Positions 1-12,804 are shown, counted from the first letter of the stretch. The stretch: DNA of 64,000 nt from Panopea generosa (GCA_029582155.1 CM055897.1:19686857-19750856); one strand, 5' to 3'. Notes: generated by a model not told the origin, from the sequence alone. A program made the numbers and translations.

Positions 1-74
1 CAGAAATATTTAAAAAAGTTTATTACATTTATAAATGTAAATAAAGTTTTCCTAAATATGTATCCATGGATACA

Positions 75-213
75 TCCTATCCTATCCTATCCTTTCCTAT
101 CCTATCCTATCCTTTCCTATCCTATCCTATCCTATCCTATCCTATCCTATCCTATCCTATCCTATCCTATCCTATCCTATCCTATCCTATCCTATCCTAT
201 CCTATCCTATCCT
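75..213. repeat. (TATCC)n pentanucleotide microsatellite
   Basis: About 27 near-perfect TATCC units with occasional TTTCC variants. The open frame across it (LSYPI repeats) is a by-product of the pentamer and is not a gene. Confidence 0.97.
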
Positions 214-2344
214 ATTCTACAAGACAGCCTGTTATGTAAAATCTCAATATTCAATAAGAGGTGTGGTATGTTTGTTTTCTTCTTGTACCAATCGTTGTGA
301 CTTACTTATTTTGTCAGATAAACATTGACCGAACATGTTTTATTTTTACACATGAGTCAGTTTAAATTTCACTGTCTGTCTTACCTTCCATCAGGTGAAA
401 TGTCAATTAGAATGTGGTAACATGATTCACGGTTTGGTATAAGCATAATATCACCATTGGAAACGGGAAATGCTTCTGTTGGGTTGTCGCATAATGGCGG
501 GTTTAAAAACCATTGTTTCTTCTTTGAAAATGCATTTTGCTTATTTTAATGCTCATTTTATTTTGAACATTTCATAAGCATTGTCATGTTTGGACATTGG
601 GTTGTGAATACATGATTTCGGAATTATACTCTCACAGTCTTCACACTGAATAGAAAAAAATCTCTACATAGATTGACAAACAATAAAATGTAAGTGTTAC
701 TTCAAGCCTACAAACATTTTATTTACTATAGAATAAAGAACAAAAACTATGGGCCTACGCCTATATTTACAGGTACTTCTTGGGTCTAAGAATAGGTTAA
801 CTTTAGCTCACTACAGTTAATTTCGTGTAAATAAGGTTTGAGGTCTTAAACACTCGATTGAACTTCTTTCCGCAGCAACTAAAATAACTAAACGTATATA
901 CTATATATTGGAATTTACTTTTTCTCAAATTATGTTTTAAGTCTCAGTTCAGTTACTGAAACGTCAATTGAGCTATTCATTTTAGCACTTAGAATATTAG
1001 CCAGATATATCATGCACGTGTACATTTGATATAATTATGGTCATCTTCTGACTTTAGCGAATGCAAATATTCTTTTTAAAATAACAACAATATGTACATG
1101 TTTAAGGTAATTTGACAAATATTTCTTTAAAATTCGCAAACCTATGCTTTGCTTTATAAATTCTCAAGTTCTTACATTGGACCAAAGGAAACTTAAATAA
1201 GAAAACAGTTTTATTACCCCGATTTATACAACTGTATTTTACGTGCTTTAGTTAAAACAACGAAATCAACAACGCTGAAACAAATCCATCAACATACTTT
1301 TTTCGTGATCATTTTCATTTAAGATCATGACTGATATGGTTATTTAACTGAATTAAAAAAGAAATTCTAATAACTTTCATTTTTACGAGCCAACATCCTT
1401 AAGGCGTTCATCGAACCTCGTTCTTCCCACGTCATCACATACTATGACGAGACAGTGCTAATGAAAGTATTCCCGCTAGACCAGTACTCGATATCTACTT
1501 CAGCAACATTGGGAAACCAGGCTGATCCGTGGCGTGAACTGTATTTAGAATAGAATCAACAATGTACAATATCGCTTTCATGTATTTAATTGATTTCTTG
1601 CCACACGTTGTTGTTGGTATTTGTTAAAAAAAATCTGTTGTCATGGTTATATAAATACCAGCACTACATGATGTAATATTTAAAATAGTAGAATAGTTTA
1701 TATTTGATCTGTTTCCAAAACGGCATATACATTTATATACTCGATATAAAGTATTATCGTACACTACATTATATACAAAAGAGATAACAACAGGTGGTCA
1801 CTTTTAAGTTTACAATCTTTTGTTTTCTATACATTTTAATAGACCAGACTAGATCCTTCGAAGGATGAAGTCTACTTTCACTTTGTCAACAGTGTACACG
1901 CTGAAACAGAATTAAAACACACCTCTTATATATATGCTGCATGACCTATACTTTTCTCATCATATTTTGGGAGTGCAGAAGTTGACAAACGGTACACTTC
2001 TTTTATTTAGGTCTCTCTATGAATGACAAGCATGCAAATATTTTTATTTACTATAGAATAAAAAACAAAAATCGAGTTTACAGATTTTTTTGGCATGCTA
2101 TTGAGGGTTGCTTACGTATACTGGAGAGATGTTTAACGTTTGTTTTATGTATGTGTCTCCATTTCAAGACTTCAACAAGTGCCGTAGTATATAATTAATA
2201 TAGCTTTGGCAAGTTTGCACTAATTGGTTAACGTTTCCATTTTAATATATTGGTGAGATTTATAATCATTGTTTGTTCAGTCAAAGGAGTTTAGGCCTCT
2301 ATGTTAAAATAACAATATATACTTAAGGAATAAGGAAATGCTGT
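214..2344. other. AT-rich DNA without recognisable features
   Basis: No open frame with family resemblance, no clear repeat structure and no RNA gene seen on either strand. Confidence 0.6.
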
Positions 2345-2560
2345 TGTTGTTGTATGGTGTTAAGTGTCGCTTTTAACAACTTTCAGTCATATCGCGACGG
2401 CGTTATGATATCCCACCCAGTCACATTATACCGTCACTGAGTGCCAATCGAGGAAGATCCTAGTACCCCTTTTAAGTCTGTTATATGACCGGACAGGGGA
2501 TCGAACCCACGACCTTCCGCATGCGAGGCCGACGCTTTACCCCTTTAACGATTCGAGGTT
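2345..2560 (-). mobile_element. tRNA-derived SINE, family B (partial)
   Basis: Read on the - strand: a tRNA-like head with B-box-like GGTCGTGGGTTCGATCCCC, a body shared with 15626-15922 and 59256-59570, and a 3' end GACACTTAACACCATACAACAAC-like with CAA repeats. The body is shorter than in the other two copies. Confidence 0.8.
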
Positions 2561-3084
2561 TGTTTGTAAGTGTGTGTGGAGTCGACCGTTTAAAGGTGAT
2601 ACTCCTGGATTTTTCTTTTTCCCTATTGTATATTGTCGTACATGCACTGTTATCAACTCTAGCTACATCGACTGTTGAGCATAGTTGTAAGTATTTGTAT
2701 TTTCAAAAACATGTGTAAAATTCACCAAAACTGACCAATCACTGCAATAGTTAAACAAGTATACAATAAACTCGTTATGCATTTGAACTTTTTGGGTATA
2801 GATTTATCACTGGTTCGTGGAGTACTTCTGTATGGATCATGTTTAGATTAAAGCACATGTAACATTTTTGTTCAGACTCAGTATTGGCAAATATGCACTT
2901 CTACGTGAATTTTATTTCGATTTTATGTCTAACAGTCGCGATATCATTTAAAATTTATTGAATTTATTCATAGAACTCCTGTTCACTGAGCAATAGGGAC
3001 ATGGTTGATGCATTCGCGTTGGTATTATATTCTCTAACCAAATTAACATTAAGCGACAATGTATGTTTGCATATTTAGCGATAT

Positions 3085-3200
3085 TTGTATGCAATTGAGC
3101 GCTAATACTGGGATCCTGGAAAGTTAACCAGTACTCAAGCACACCCATCTCCGCAAGTAACTTTCTCGATTGAATCAGTGTTGAGAGATGAATGGGCATG
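3085..3200 (-). mobile_element. SINE family A fragment
   Basis: - strand fragment of the family A body: the GGATCCTGG, AACCAGTACTC and ATCTCCGCAAGTAA segments are in order, as in 17483-17748. Head and tail are missing. Confidence 0.65.
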
Positions 3201-3689
3201 TTTATGGGAATAATGGATATGTTAAAATACATTAAAACAATATTCCACTTATGTTTTTTTTCTCTCAATTTGTTATACGTTTCCGTGTTCCCCCTTGAGC
3301 TTGTTATGTATCTATTGAGTGTACGACTATACATTTAGCTGTACAGTCTCTAGTCAGTGTCGGTCAATAATCAATACACGCCCTAACATTGCATACTCGC
3401 CATTCATTTAAACGTCGACGTGATATCACAGTGTCCGTGTATAAAAGCCCCACATTTCGCCTGTGCTATAAAGACCAGGTTTGAATATAATTGATTTTGC
3501 TATGGAAAATTCAATAATTAAACAGTAATTAGGTATTTGTTATTTCCATGCGTGGGCACTGACCATGTTAACACTGTAATAACACGGAGCAATATTGATA
3601 TTGATGATTTCTGAATGAACATGATAACGGTGATGTATTGTTATGTTATGTCACCAATGGACAATGTTGTACGATGTGTTATACTGCGT

Positions 3690-4100
3690 GCCACGTAATT
3701 AATTTTTGGGACTATATCGCAGCATTTAAGAGTCAAGAACTGGATGTAATTTGTGTTTGGGACTATACCATAGCATTTTAAAGTCAAAAGTTGAATGTAA
3801 TTTGTGTTTGGGACTATATCACAGTATTTTAAAGTCAAGAAATGGATGTAATTTGTGTTTGGGACTATTCACAGAATTTTAAAGTCAAGAACTGAATGTA
3901 ATTTGTGTTCGAGAATATATCACAGAATTTTAAAGTAAACAGCTGAAGGTAATATTTAAATGTCAAGAACTGAATGTATTTGTGTTTGGAACTACATCAC
4001 AGTATTTTAAAACCAGACTATATCACAGCATTTTAAAGTTAAGAACTGAGTGTAATTTATGTTTGGAATTATATCACAGCATTTTATAGCAAAAAGCTGA
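3690..4100. repeat. 51-52 bp minisatellite, about 8 degenerate copies
   Basis: Unit resembles TTTGTGTTTGGGACTATATC plus ACAGCATTTTAAAGTCAAGA plus ACTGAATGTAA. Copies start about every 51 bp (for example the ACTATA box at 3711, 3762 and 3813); later copies are partly deleted. Confidence 0.9.
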
Positions 4101-4250
4101 TAAACATTTAGTTTATTTTACAATGTATAATGAAAGCATGTCGTAAGTAACTCATTTATATAACCGTAGTTGAATGAAATTCCTTTTACATCGCCTGTGA
4201 ATCAATTTTTTACAACTTGACATCTCCCTCGGTGTCTTCTTGGGTAGAGA

Positions 4251-4535
4251 GCCGGGCCCGATTAGCTCAGTCGGTTACGCTATCACTCTATGGGTCGTGA
4301 GTTCTCCGCCCCGCAACAGTCTCCGTGATGACTGATATACGACATTGTGTTTCAATATCTTTCGTCTCTCACCACTGATTCAAATGGGGAGTTATCAGTT
4401 TCTTGCAGAGATGGGGTGTGCTCGAGTACTGGTTAACCTATCAGGATCCCATTAAACAGTTGTTAGGTTAAAGCCCTCGATGGCATAAAATTACGCTAAA
4501 TATTCAATCAATCAATCAATCAATTAATCAATATT
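4251..4535 (+). mobile_element. tRNA-derived SINE, family A
   Basis: tRNA-like head beginning GCCGGGCCCGATTAGCTCAG with a partly deleted arm, a body including GATATACGACATTGTGT and CTCGAGTACTGGTTAAC, the 3' motif TACGCTAAATATTC, and an (AATC)n tail. Same family as 37464-37766. Confidence 0.88.
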
Positions 4536-5024
4536 TGGTAGAGCCAGTACTAAGCATATGTAATAAATACGCATGATAAAAACGATTTAAACATACTAGT
4601 ATATAGGGTTCATGAAATATAAACATAGTTCTGTTACATGCATGCACTTTTATTGTTTTTATGTGCACTTTAACGGTTCATTATGTTCAAAAGTTTTCTA
4701 CAATTCATACACAGAATAAGAATAAAATAAATGATCCAGCAACAGGTTACACAATTATGCACATGACATTGTTACATAGGTGAGAGGAGTGTCGCCTTGA
4801 CATCAGTGTCTGAAAGCGTTTATAAGTGAACTGTTACTTTAGAGCTGACATTGTGATGTGCTGAATTAATCATTGTTTTTTTTTTAAACTTTCTCATAAA
4901 AAAGAAGAGGAAAACAATGTGTTGTCTGTCATTAATAATAAAGTCTGTGTTTGTCTAAAAAGAAATCCAGGATATTTATATTGCATTATTTCATTTCTTT
5001 GGTTTGGTTATTTGCTGAAAGTTG

Positions 5025-5175
5025 CAAGGGGTTTAATGCCGTATTCAACATATTTTCAACACATTATATATAATATACGGCATCAAGTATGTTGTTGGGA
5101 GAAAGCCTTAGAAATGATTTTGAGTAGAACCACCAAACTTCCACAAATAACTGTCACACTTTCTAACATTCACTT
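5025..5175 (-). mobile_element. SINE family D fragment
   Basis: - strand 3' part of family D: the GGGTTTAATGCC, TTTTCAACACATT and TATATAATATACGGCAT order corresponds to the body of 18125-18375. No tRNA head remains. Confidence 0.55.
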
Positions 5176-5344
5176 TGTAGGAAAAAATGGATAAAACCAA
5201 AGATTTCAGCAGTGAAAATTTAAATTATCTTGACATGGTGTCTTAGAAAAAAAGAGTCTACAAATAGTAGTTCATAACGCTAAATAAACAATCTCAGATT
5301 AATGGCCAGTAAATATATATATGATTTTCTTAAGTATATTAACT

Positions 5345-5510
5345 TAGTCTGTAGAGCGGACCCATCTCTCCTGATAGAGTTCCGTTAAATAACAATGCTG
5401 GGAAAGCCACATTTGAGCGTATTGATTGGTCAGTGCTTTAACTGAAAGCTTGATGACGTCATAATTTAGTAAGCGTTCAATTGTTATGAATTGTGACAAT
5501 AGCAGATTCT
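5345..5510. repeat. Dispersed repeat X, copy 1
   Basis: Shares with 19455-19620 the ordered segments GTTAAATAACAATGCTG, AAAGCCACATTTGAGC, TTGATTGGTCAGT and TTTAGTAAG. Element type not recognised. Confidence 0.65.
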
Positions 5511-5547
5511 ATATATAGATTAATATAAACGTATTTTACATTTCCAG

Positions 5548-5641
5548 AGCTGGATGTTGGAGACCAAGTTGTGTAAATGTTGTACCAAGACGTAACCAAT
5601 CTGTATCTATCCTTCTGTCTCTAGCAGACGAAACAACGCTG
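5548..5641 (+). other. Possible non-coding 5' exon
   Basis: A 94-nt segment bounded by a good acceptor (CATTTCCAG ending 5547) and a strong donor (GTGAGT at 5642), with several stops and no useful reading frame. It lies 15.5 kb upstream of the channel start codon on the same strand. A spliced 5' UTR exon is one reading; chance splice-like sites in 21 kb of AT-rich DNA is another. It sits about 40 bp after a dispersed repeat (5345-5510), which weakens the case. Confidence 0.22.
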
Positions 5642-6696
5642 GTGAGTACCTTTTACTTTGTTATGAACAGTATCACGTCGTTTTAGTGTTCTATTAATAG
5701 ATTTCGTTACTGATTTTCCTAATTCTTTATTAACGTACCGTCAATAACGCGAAAAGTATTATAATTTAAACTTTGACATAGCTATTTGTTGACATGAAGA
5801 ATTGCCATAACTGGTTAAGAAAATAAAAACAATTATCTAAAGTAACTTTCACGTTATTTTTACGTTAACCATGAATATTTATTTATCATGAGGCTCGCAC
5901 CTTAAAATACATGTAATGTACTTTATCTTATACCACATGCCTTCAAAACTTATGTGGGGACAAATTGCTTCCCTTTACTCAATACATATCGTTGGTTAAC
6001 TCCCTTAGTTTTTATGATCATTAAAGTGTTATGTCTTTTTGGTTAAATAAAATGTCTAAAGCTTGATTAATCCATATATTATATGTATCATGCATTGTTT
6101 TGAATTCTAATCACTTGAGTTAACACACAGTAATCCTGTCCTCTATCTTGTCTTTCTGCTAGAGTGTCTTACTGTCGTCTATTCTTTCTTCTGTCAGCCG
6201 GTTTTCCCTTCTTTTTCCATATATCTTGTCCTTCTTTATACACGAACAGTCGGTGTATGTACCGTGACAATCATATTGATCGCTACATATACATTGTCAA
6301 TTTCATTGTATTTGAAAAAAACAACACATTAGGGACGGGCCGATTTTACGTTGAGAGAACATGTGGCCCGACCTATTTACTATAAACATGTTTACTTATA
6401 TTGGCAATAAAAAATGTAAAACCTTATAACAACTATTTTCATATCGACCATATATAATCATACACTTTGTCTATTTTCTTGATTTCCTTTCGCCACAAAG
6501 TATATTACATTAAATCCTTCCAGAGGAATAAGGTGTTATTTTGAGGAGTGTTGCTGTGTACATGTACTTTTAAATTCTTGTAAGCAAACTTTTAATTCGA
6601 ACATTTTATAATACCAAATCAATTTACATATTTGCAACTATTCATTTTGTTATGTCTTATTGAGAATGTAATTTGCAAGTGAAGAGGTACTGTTTC

Positions 6697-6886
6697 CGTG
6701 ATTATTGATATCCAACATTGCGTTTCCTTATCATTCGTCACCCACCGTTGATTCCAGTGGGACAGTTATCACTTACTTGCGGAGATGGGGTCTGCTCGAG
6801 TATGGGTTAATCTTCCAAGATCCGAGAAAAGGGTGGTTAAGTTAAATGATTGTCTGTTTGTCCCCGATGGCATAAAAATGACGCTA

Positions 6887-6944
<58 letters not shown>
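6697..6944 (+). mobile_element. SINE family A, head missing
   Basis: Starts in the body (CCGTGATTATTGATATCCAA) and keeps the 3' motif GACGCTAAACAATC followed by about 12 AATC units. It looks like a 5'-truncated insertion, as expected for target-primed retrotransposition. Confidence 0.82.
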
Positions 6945-7386
6945 GTAAGTGAAGTGTATTTAGGTTATAATCAATTTTCGAATATATCATAAACAGATCA
7001 GTAACTGTGGTTCATAAACGTCTTACACACATACGTGGCCTTTTCTGTTTGTGCAAATGACAGAAATGTATTCGAACTTTAACCCTGATTGATTAATCTG
7101 ACGTATAGAATATAAAACAATGGGAACCTAATTGAATTAACGTTAATTAGGTTTAACTAACCGTTCGAGATCTGTCACGATAAGTTTGAAGTTAGACATG
7201 TGTATGGATGGAGTCATGACACACATAGATATAATCTTAAAACATTTATATATCAGTATAATGTAGATTCAGGTCTACATTAATTACGAGGTGCGGCGCT
7301 TCACCGATGTATACCGTCCCACGATGGTAGAGACGCGATTAATACAAGCGTACGATCGGGATTTAATAACCCGTTGACGAATGTAC

Positions 7387-8105
7387 GATGTATATACATA
7401 TATATGGAATGAATTTGAACAATTTTTGGCTCGAACAACCCTTAACTCGAACTTATGGTCAGTCCAGGAATGTACGATGTATATACGTATATATAGAATG
7501 AATTTGAACAACGCTTGGCTCGAACAACCTCTAGCTCGAACTTATGGTCAGTCCCGGAATGTACGATGTATATATATATATGGAATGAATTTGAGCAATG
7601 CTTGGCTCGAACAACCCTTAGCTCGAACTTATGGTCAGTCCCAGAATGTACGATGTATATACATATATATGGAATGATTTTGAACAATGCTTGGCTCGAA
7701 CAACCCTTAGATCGAACTTATCGTCAGTCCCGGAATGTACGATGTATATACATTTATATGGAATGAATTGGAGCAAGACTTGGCTCGAACAATCCTTAGC
7801 TCGAACTTATGGTCAGTCCCGGAATGTACAATGTATATACATATATATGGAATAATTTTGAACAATGCTTGCTCGAACAATCCTTCGCTTGAACTTATGG
7901 TCAGTCCCGGAATGTACGCTGTATATACATATATATATATATGGAATGAATTTGAACAATACTTGGCTCGAACAACCCTTAGCTCGAACTTATGGTCAGT
8001 CCCGGAATGTACGATGTATATACATATATATGGAATAATTATGAACAATGCTTGGCTCGAACAACCCTTAGCTCGAACTTATGGTCAGTCCCGGGCGGTT
8101 CGAAC
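7387..8105. repeat. 88-bp minisatellite, 8 copies, MITE-derived
   Basis: Eight copies of a unit holding GAATGTACGATGTATATACA, GCTTGGCTCGAACAACCCTT and TCGAACTTATGGTCAGTCCC. The CGAACTTA box recurs at 7448, 7537, 7624, 7713, 7802, about 7890, 7987 and 8074. The array ends with a MITE-like terminus (GGTTCGAACCATGGAAGTTC then TACTG). Overlapping open frames on both strands are by-products. Confidence 0.95.
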
Positions 8106-8639
8106 CATGGAAGTTCTACTGCAGTAACGGAAGCGACATTAGTTAACAATCTTCTCCTAATCTACCTTTAAACACAGGCATTGTCACGTGCTAGTTTTAG
8201 AATAATGTTATACGCTTAAATAACGTCAATCTACCCCACCATCGAACTTTGTTACATGTAAGTTTTGACGTGTCAAAATGTATGTTAAATGTATGTACGA
8301 TTTTGAGAGTTTGAATGCTTGTATTCTAAATATTGAAATGTGTTCATGCCTAGTTTTGTTGTGATTGAAACACTAATATGCATATTTCTAAATGCGTCCT
8401 ATTACTTTTGAGACATACCTCGTATTCTTATTGTTTCTAATGCCATATATGACACCATATCAACAATGTTATGGAAAAGAAAGGCAGGTCACTGAGATAA
8501 CGGTCATAACATTCTCAAAACGTGTGCGCAATATTTTTATAAAGTACTTTTAGAACTTTCTTCGGACGTATTTCCTTCTTGTTACAACATTTCGACCTCA
8601 GCTGAAATGAAATTGGCCGGTTTACTGTTGCTTTTCCAA
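8106..8639. other. Unique spacer between two arrays
   Basis: AT-rich; no coding, RNA or repeat signal recognised. Confidence 0.5.
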
Positions 8640-9870
8640 GGTACGGTCATCGTTTGAAATTGCCCACTATAATGTTACTTTTCCATAGTACGGTCATGGT
8701 TTTAAATAAGCCGCTATAATGTTGATTTCTAATAGTACGGCCATGGTTTGAAATTGACCGCTATATAGTTGATTCCATAGTACGGTCACGGTTTGAAATG
8801 AGCCGCTATAATGTTGATTACTAATAGAACGATCATGGTTAGAAATTGGCCGCTATATAGTTGCTTTTCCATAGTACGGTCATGGTTTGAAATAAACCGC
8901 TATAATGTTGATTTCTAATAGTATGGTCATGGTTTGAAATATTAGCCGCTATAGTGTTGATTTCCCATAGTAAGGTCATGGTGAACTTGGTCACTATGAT
9001 GTTTGTTTTCCACAGTACGGCCATGATGTATTTGGCCATTATATTGTTGCTTTTCCATAGTGCGGTCATGATTTGAAATTTGCCGCTATAGTGTTGGTTT
9101 CCCATAGTACGGTCATGGTGTGAAAGAGGCCGCTATAGTGTTAATTTCCAATAGTACTGTCATGTTGAACTTAGCCACTACAATGTTCCATTTCCCACAG
9201 TATGACCATGGTGTAAAATTGGCCTCTATAATGTTGATTTCCAATAGTACTGTCATGTTGAACTTGGCCACTACAATGTCCGTTATCTCACAGTACGGTC
9301 ATGGTGTAAAATAGGCCTCTATAATGTTGATTTCCTATAGTACTGTCATGTTGAACTTGGCCACTACAATGTCCTTTATCTCACAGTACGGTCATGGTGT
9401 AAAATAGGCCTCTATAATGTTGATTTCCTATAGTACTGTCATGTTGAACTAGGCCACTACAATGTCCTTTATCTCACAGTACGGTCATGGTGTAAAATAG
9501 GCCTCTATAATGTTGATTTCCTATAGTACTGTCATGTTGAACTTGGCCACTACAATGTCCGTTATCTCACAGTACGGTCATGGTGTAAAATAGGCCTCTA
9601 TAATGTTGATTTCCTATAGTACTGTCATGTTGAACTTGGCCACTACAATGTCCGTTATCTCACAGTACGGTCATGGTGTAAAATAGGCCTCTATAATGTT
9701 GATTTCCTATAGTACTGTCATGTTGAACTTGGCCACTACAATGTCCGTTATCTCACAGTACGGTCATGGTGTAAAATAGGCCTCTATAATGTTGATTTCC
9801 TATAGTACTGTCATGTTGAACTTGGCCACTACAATGTCTGTTATCTCACAGTACGGTCATGGTGTACTTG
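8640..9870. repeat. 46/47-bp satellite-like array evolving into a 93-bp dimer
   Basis: About 26 monomers around AGTACGGTCATGGTTTGAAA and CCGCTATAATGTTGATTTCC. In the left part monomers repeat singly at about 47 bp. From about 9150 to the end two diverged monomer types alternate (GTGTAAAATAGGCCTCTATA type and GTTGAACTTGGCCACTACAA type), giving near-identical 93-bp dimers (copies start at 9289, 9382, 9475). Confidence 0.95.
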
Positions 9871-10786
9871 ACAGCTATACCGTGTCCCGTTGGTCCAGAC
9901 TATGTGAATATAGTCATATAAATTCTCTCAGACTATCACACCAAGTCTAATTTGACACTCCTTCGTTGGATGGAAAAATTACACGGCTCTACGATATTAA
10001 TCTTTAATGAGCCCCAGTAGTAGGACATGTAGTTATACAGATAGATCGGCATGCTTTACTGTTAGATAAGAATATAATAATTTGATATATACTCTTCATT
10101 TCTTTGATCAGCGAATAGAAGGGAATTCAACAGTAGTTTCTTATTATGGAGGGTATTATCCGCCATAATTCAGATTGCTTCATTGTATTTTTTAACTTGG
10201 TTATTACAAATTACATCCATATGACTGACACTTTTTAACTTCTACGTGTATAAATTGTATGTTGCAACTGGATAATTAGGAATTACATTTACACAAATGC
10301 CAATTTTATTATTGCAACTTTTAATTTACAAATTGCTTTCATTTAAATGTCACCTTTGTTCGAAAGGGTAGATAGAATATGCAAGTTACTCATGTCGTCA
10401 TCTTAATTTCATAAAATTATGTAAACTTTAGAGAAAGTCATAATTTGAGACTTAGAATTTGAAACTTGGAATTTTAAAACTTAGAATTTACAAGTTGGTA
10501 ACATTGACACTTTTGAATTAAGTCGCTAGGTGGCTAAAACACCGATACTTTAAAAAACGACTGCTCCCTACGGTAAGATTATAGGAAGACATGTGAGTTA
10601 GCCGATTGATGTTGTCAAAATACAATGTGTTTCCCCAGATGACTTCCATATTGGTAATACAATGGTCAAAAATAGCTTTAGGTAGCAGTAAACAGTTATT
10701 TAATTTCTTTTTTAAAAGGACGGCTATAAAATATTTCTTCTACTTGTACACAATAAAATTGTGCTCATTCAATATGCAAATATTCC

Positions 10787-10945
10787 GGATGTAGAGCATA
10801 AGATCCAATATCGGGGTTCGTGGGTTCGGTTCTCCACCACGGCTATGTGTGGTGTCAATAAGTAAAACATTTTATCTGCACAGCTTTATTAACTGGTTCT
10901 AATAAAAAAAACTTCGAGCGTCAAATTTGTTTCACATTCGATGTA
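10787..10945 (+). mobile_element. tRNA-derived SINE, family C (inside long-TIR element)
   Basis: TAGAGCATAAGATCCAATAT, GTTCGTGGGTTCGGTTCTCC and CACGGCTATGTGTGGTGTCA follow the order of 50670-50875. The element lies within the larger inverted-repeat element at 10139-12446, so it inserted into it or was carried by it. Confidence 0.65.
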
Positions 10946-11397
10946 AAATTAATAATTAAAAAAAATGAGTTGCTATTGTGAACCGTTTTAATTCTACCCC
11001 GTTTACCATATAAAAATTCGAGACAGTATTGTGTTTGTAAAATATGAAATACGAAATATAGGGAAAAAAACAATTTTGTAAACAAGGAGTATATCCAAAA
11101 CAACCCTATCAGTCAAAATACAAGATAACCCATCACTGTACCATGTTGTGCAAAAACTGGATCACATGTATCTGTATTTGGAATCCCTTTACCTGACCCA
11201 ATCACATGTATTATGTCTCTGACCCAATGACAAACCAATAATCATGTAATAAACAACTTTATGTCCGAACTCTCGTACCTATTTTCTGCTTTGTGTGAAT
11301 GTGTCTTCATTTTATATGAATATATTTTGTTGTTTTTATTTATCCGTGAGGGTGGGGGTATTTTAGTGTATGTTTGGAGGGAAAGTGGATAATGAGT

Positions 11398-11398
11398 G

Positions 11399-11438
<40 letters not shown>

Positions 11439-11445
11439 TGTGTGT
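11398..11445. repeat. (CGTG)n microsatellite
   Basis: About 10 CGTG/TGCG units passing into TGTGTATATATA. Confidence 0.95.
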
Positions 11446-12583
11446 ATATATACTATGGTATTTTTCATATTAATATTATGTAAAACCCACCATAATTATT
11501 TCTTTGAAATGAGACTATGTCCATAGGGGCAAAATTGGTTTGTCTTGGGGGTGGGTGGTATTGAAACCAATTTTAGTACTTTTACTTTCTACATTCGTTA
11601 CACCATGTCTCTTAGAGCTGTCAATATCGTTACTAGGAGTGGGGTGTTTGGAGCATTTTGATATATGAGACGCCACATGCTGAAATTTTCTGGACGATCG
11701 AAAAGTCGTGATTTTGGGGAGAGAATATTCAATTGAAAGGGGCGTGCTATGTACTAGCACCAATTTTCAATCATTTAACTATATTTGCTTTATTTAAGCG
11801 GCTTGCGCCAGATGTTCTGTTCGTCCTGAATCCGCTATTGAGCCGCTCTATAGTTGTTCTATATTGTGACCTGTGGTTTTATGGAGAGAGACCTACCTAT
11901 CAGCAACATTTATGTTAATTCATTACCAAAGGTTCATGTGTTTCTGTAATGCTTATATTAAAAACTTTATTTTCATTGAATGTCAGTTTCACATAATGCC
12001 GAATGATGGCCGATAATGTACGCTACTTTTAAAGGGAGCAGTCGTTTGTGTTGTTGAGGAATAAAACGACGGCGCCGCTTGACGTCATAATGTTGAAATT
12101 AGACAAATTAAGACGCTAGGTGGCTCTGTAGGTTATGATATACAGAATTCCAAAAATAACCATCGGGAACAAACTAAAAAGATAGCCGTATTCACATTAT
12201 ACATTTTCTTTGGAAAAACAATATTACTATAATTTGCAATATGCAATTAACACAAATTGACATATGTAAAAGCGACCAGTTAGCATTTATGTGAATGTAA
12301 TTTGTAATTTACCATCTGTAACATGTAATTTACACACATAGTAATTAGAAGTTGTCACTAGGGCGAATGTAAATTGGCGATAAGTAAGTTGAAATATGTA
12401 ATTAAGCAATTTGAATTATGGCGGATAATACCCTCCATACATTATAGTCTCGTGGTTTATGATAAGTGTAAAGGTTACTCACTTTTTGGACGTAGATTCA
12501 TAATTTTCACACGCGTATTTAGTTTTATTTGCGGTTATTTATAATGTATACATGGTTGATGCCGACATGCTCAGAATTGAGTG

Positions 12584-12765
12584 TACAGTTAAACATGTGC
12601 AAAAAAGTCACTTCTATTTAGCAGCCACTTGTCTTAAGCAGCCGTATTTGCTATTTCCCATTATCTGCTTTCAGAGCAAATTAATATTTGTTAAACGAGA
12701 ACCTGTCTTAAAAGGCCATATTTGCTCCATCCTTTGACTGGCTGGGTAAGACAGTTTAGACTGTA
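12584..12765. mobile_element. MITE alpha
   Basis: About 178 bp flanked by TA. Ends CAGTTAAACATGTGC and, in reverse complement on the right, CAGTCTAAACTGTCTTACC. The interior has AGCAGCCACTTGTCTTAAGC and AGAACCTGTCTTAAAAGGCC, shared with 19788-19968. Confidence 0.72.
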
Positions 12766-12804
12766 TGTTACATTACAAGCAATTGTTATTCTACTTTGGG
12801 TGCT

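Larger units (their letters stand above)
10139..12446. mobile_element. 2.3-kb element with long terminal inverted repeats
   Basis: The left end (TATGGAGGGTATTATCCGCC then ATAATTCAGATTGCTTCATT) matches the reverse complement of the right end (TATGGAGGGTATTATCCGCC then ATAATTCAAATTGCTTAATT). Similarity extends at least 170 bp inward, and an AACGACTGCTCCCT box recurs inverted near 10557 and 12035. The interior has no transposase-like open frame, so it is non-autonomous or decayed. A family C SINE (10787-10945) and a CGTG microsatellite lie inside. Confidence 0.7.

Noticed and set aside
7381-8127. Several overlapping open frames on both strands with YIYGMNLNNAWLEQ-type repeats
   Set aside because: By-products of the 88-bp minisatellite; present in multiple frames at once with no start-context or homology support.
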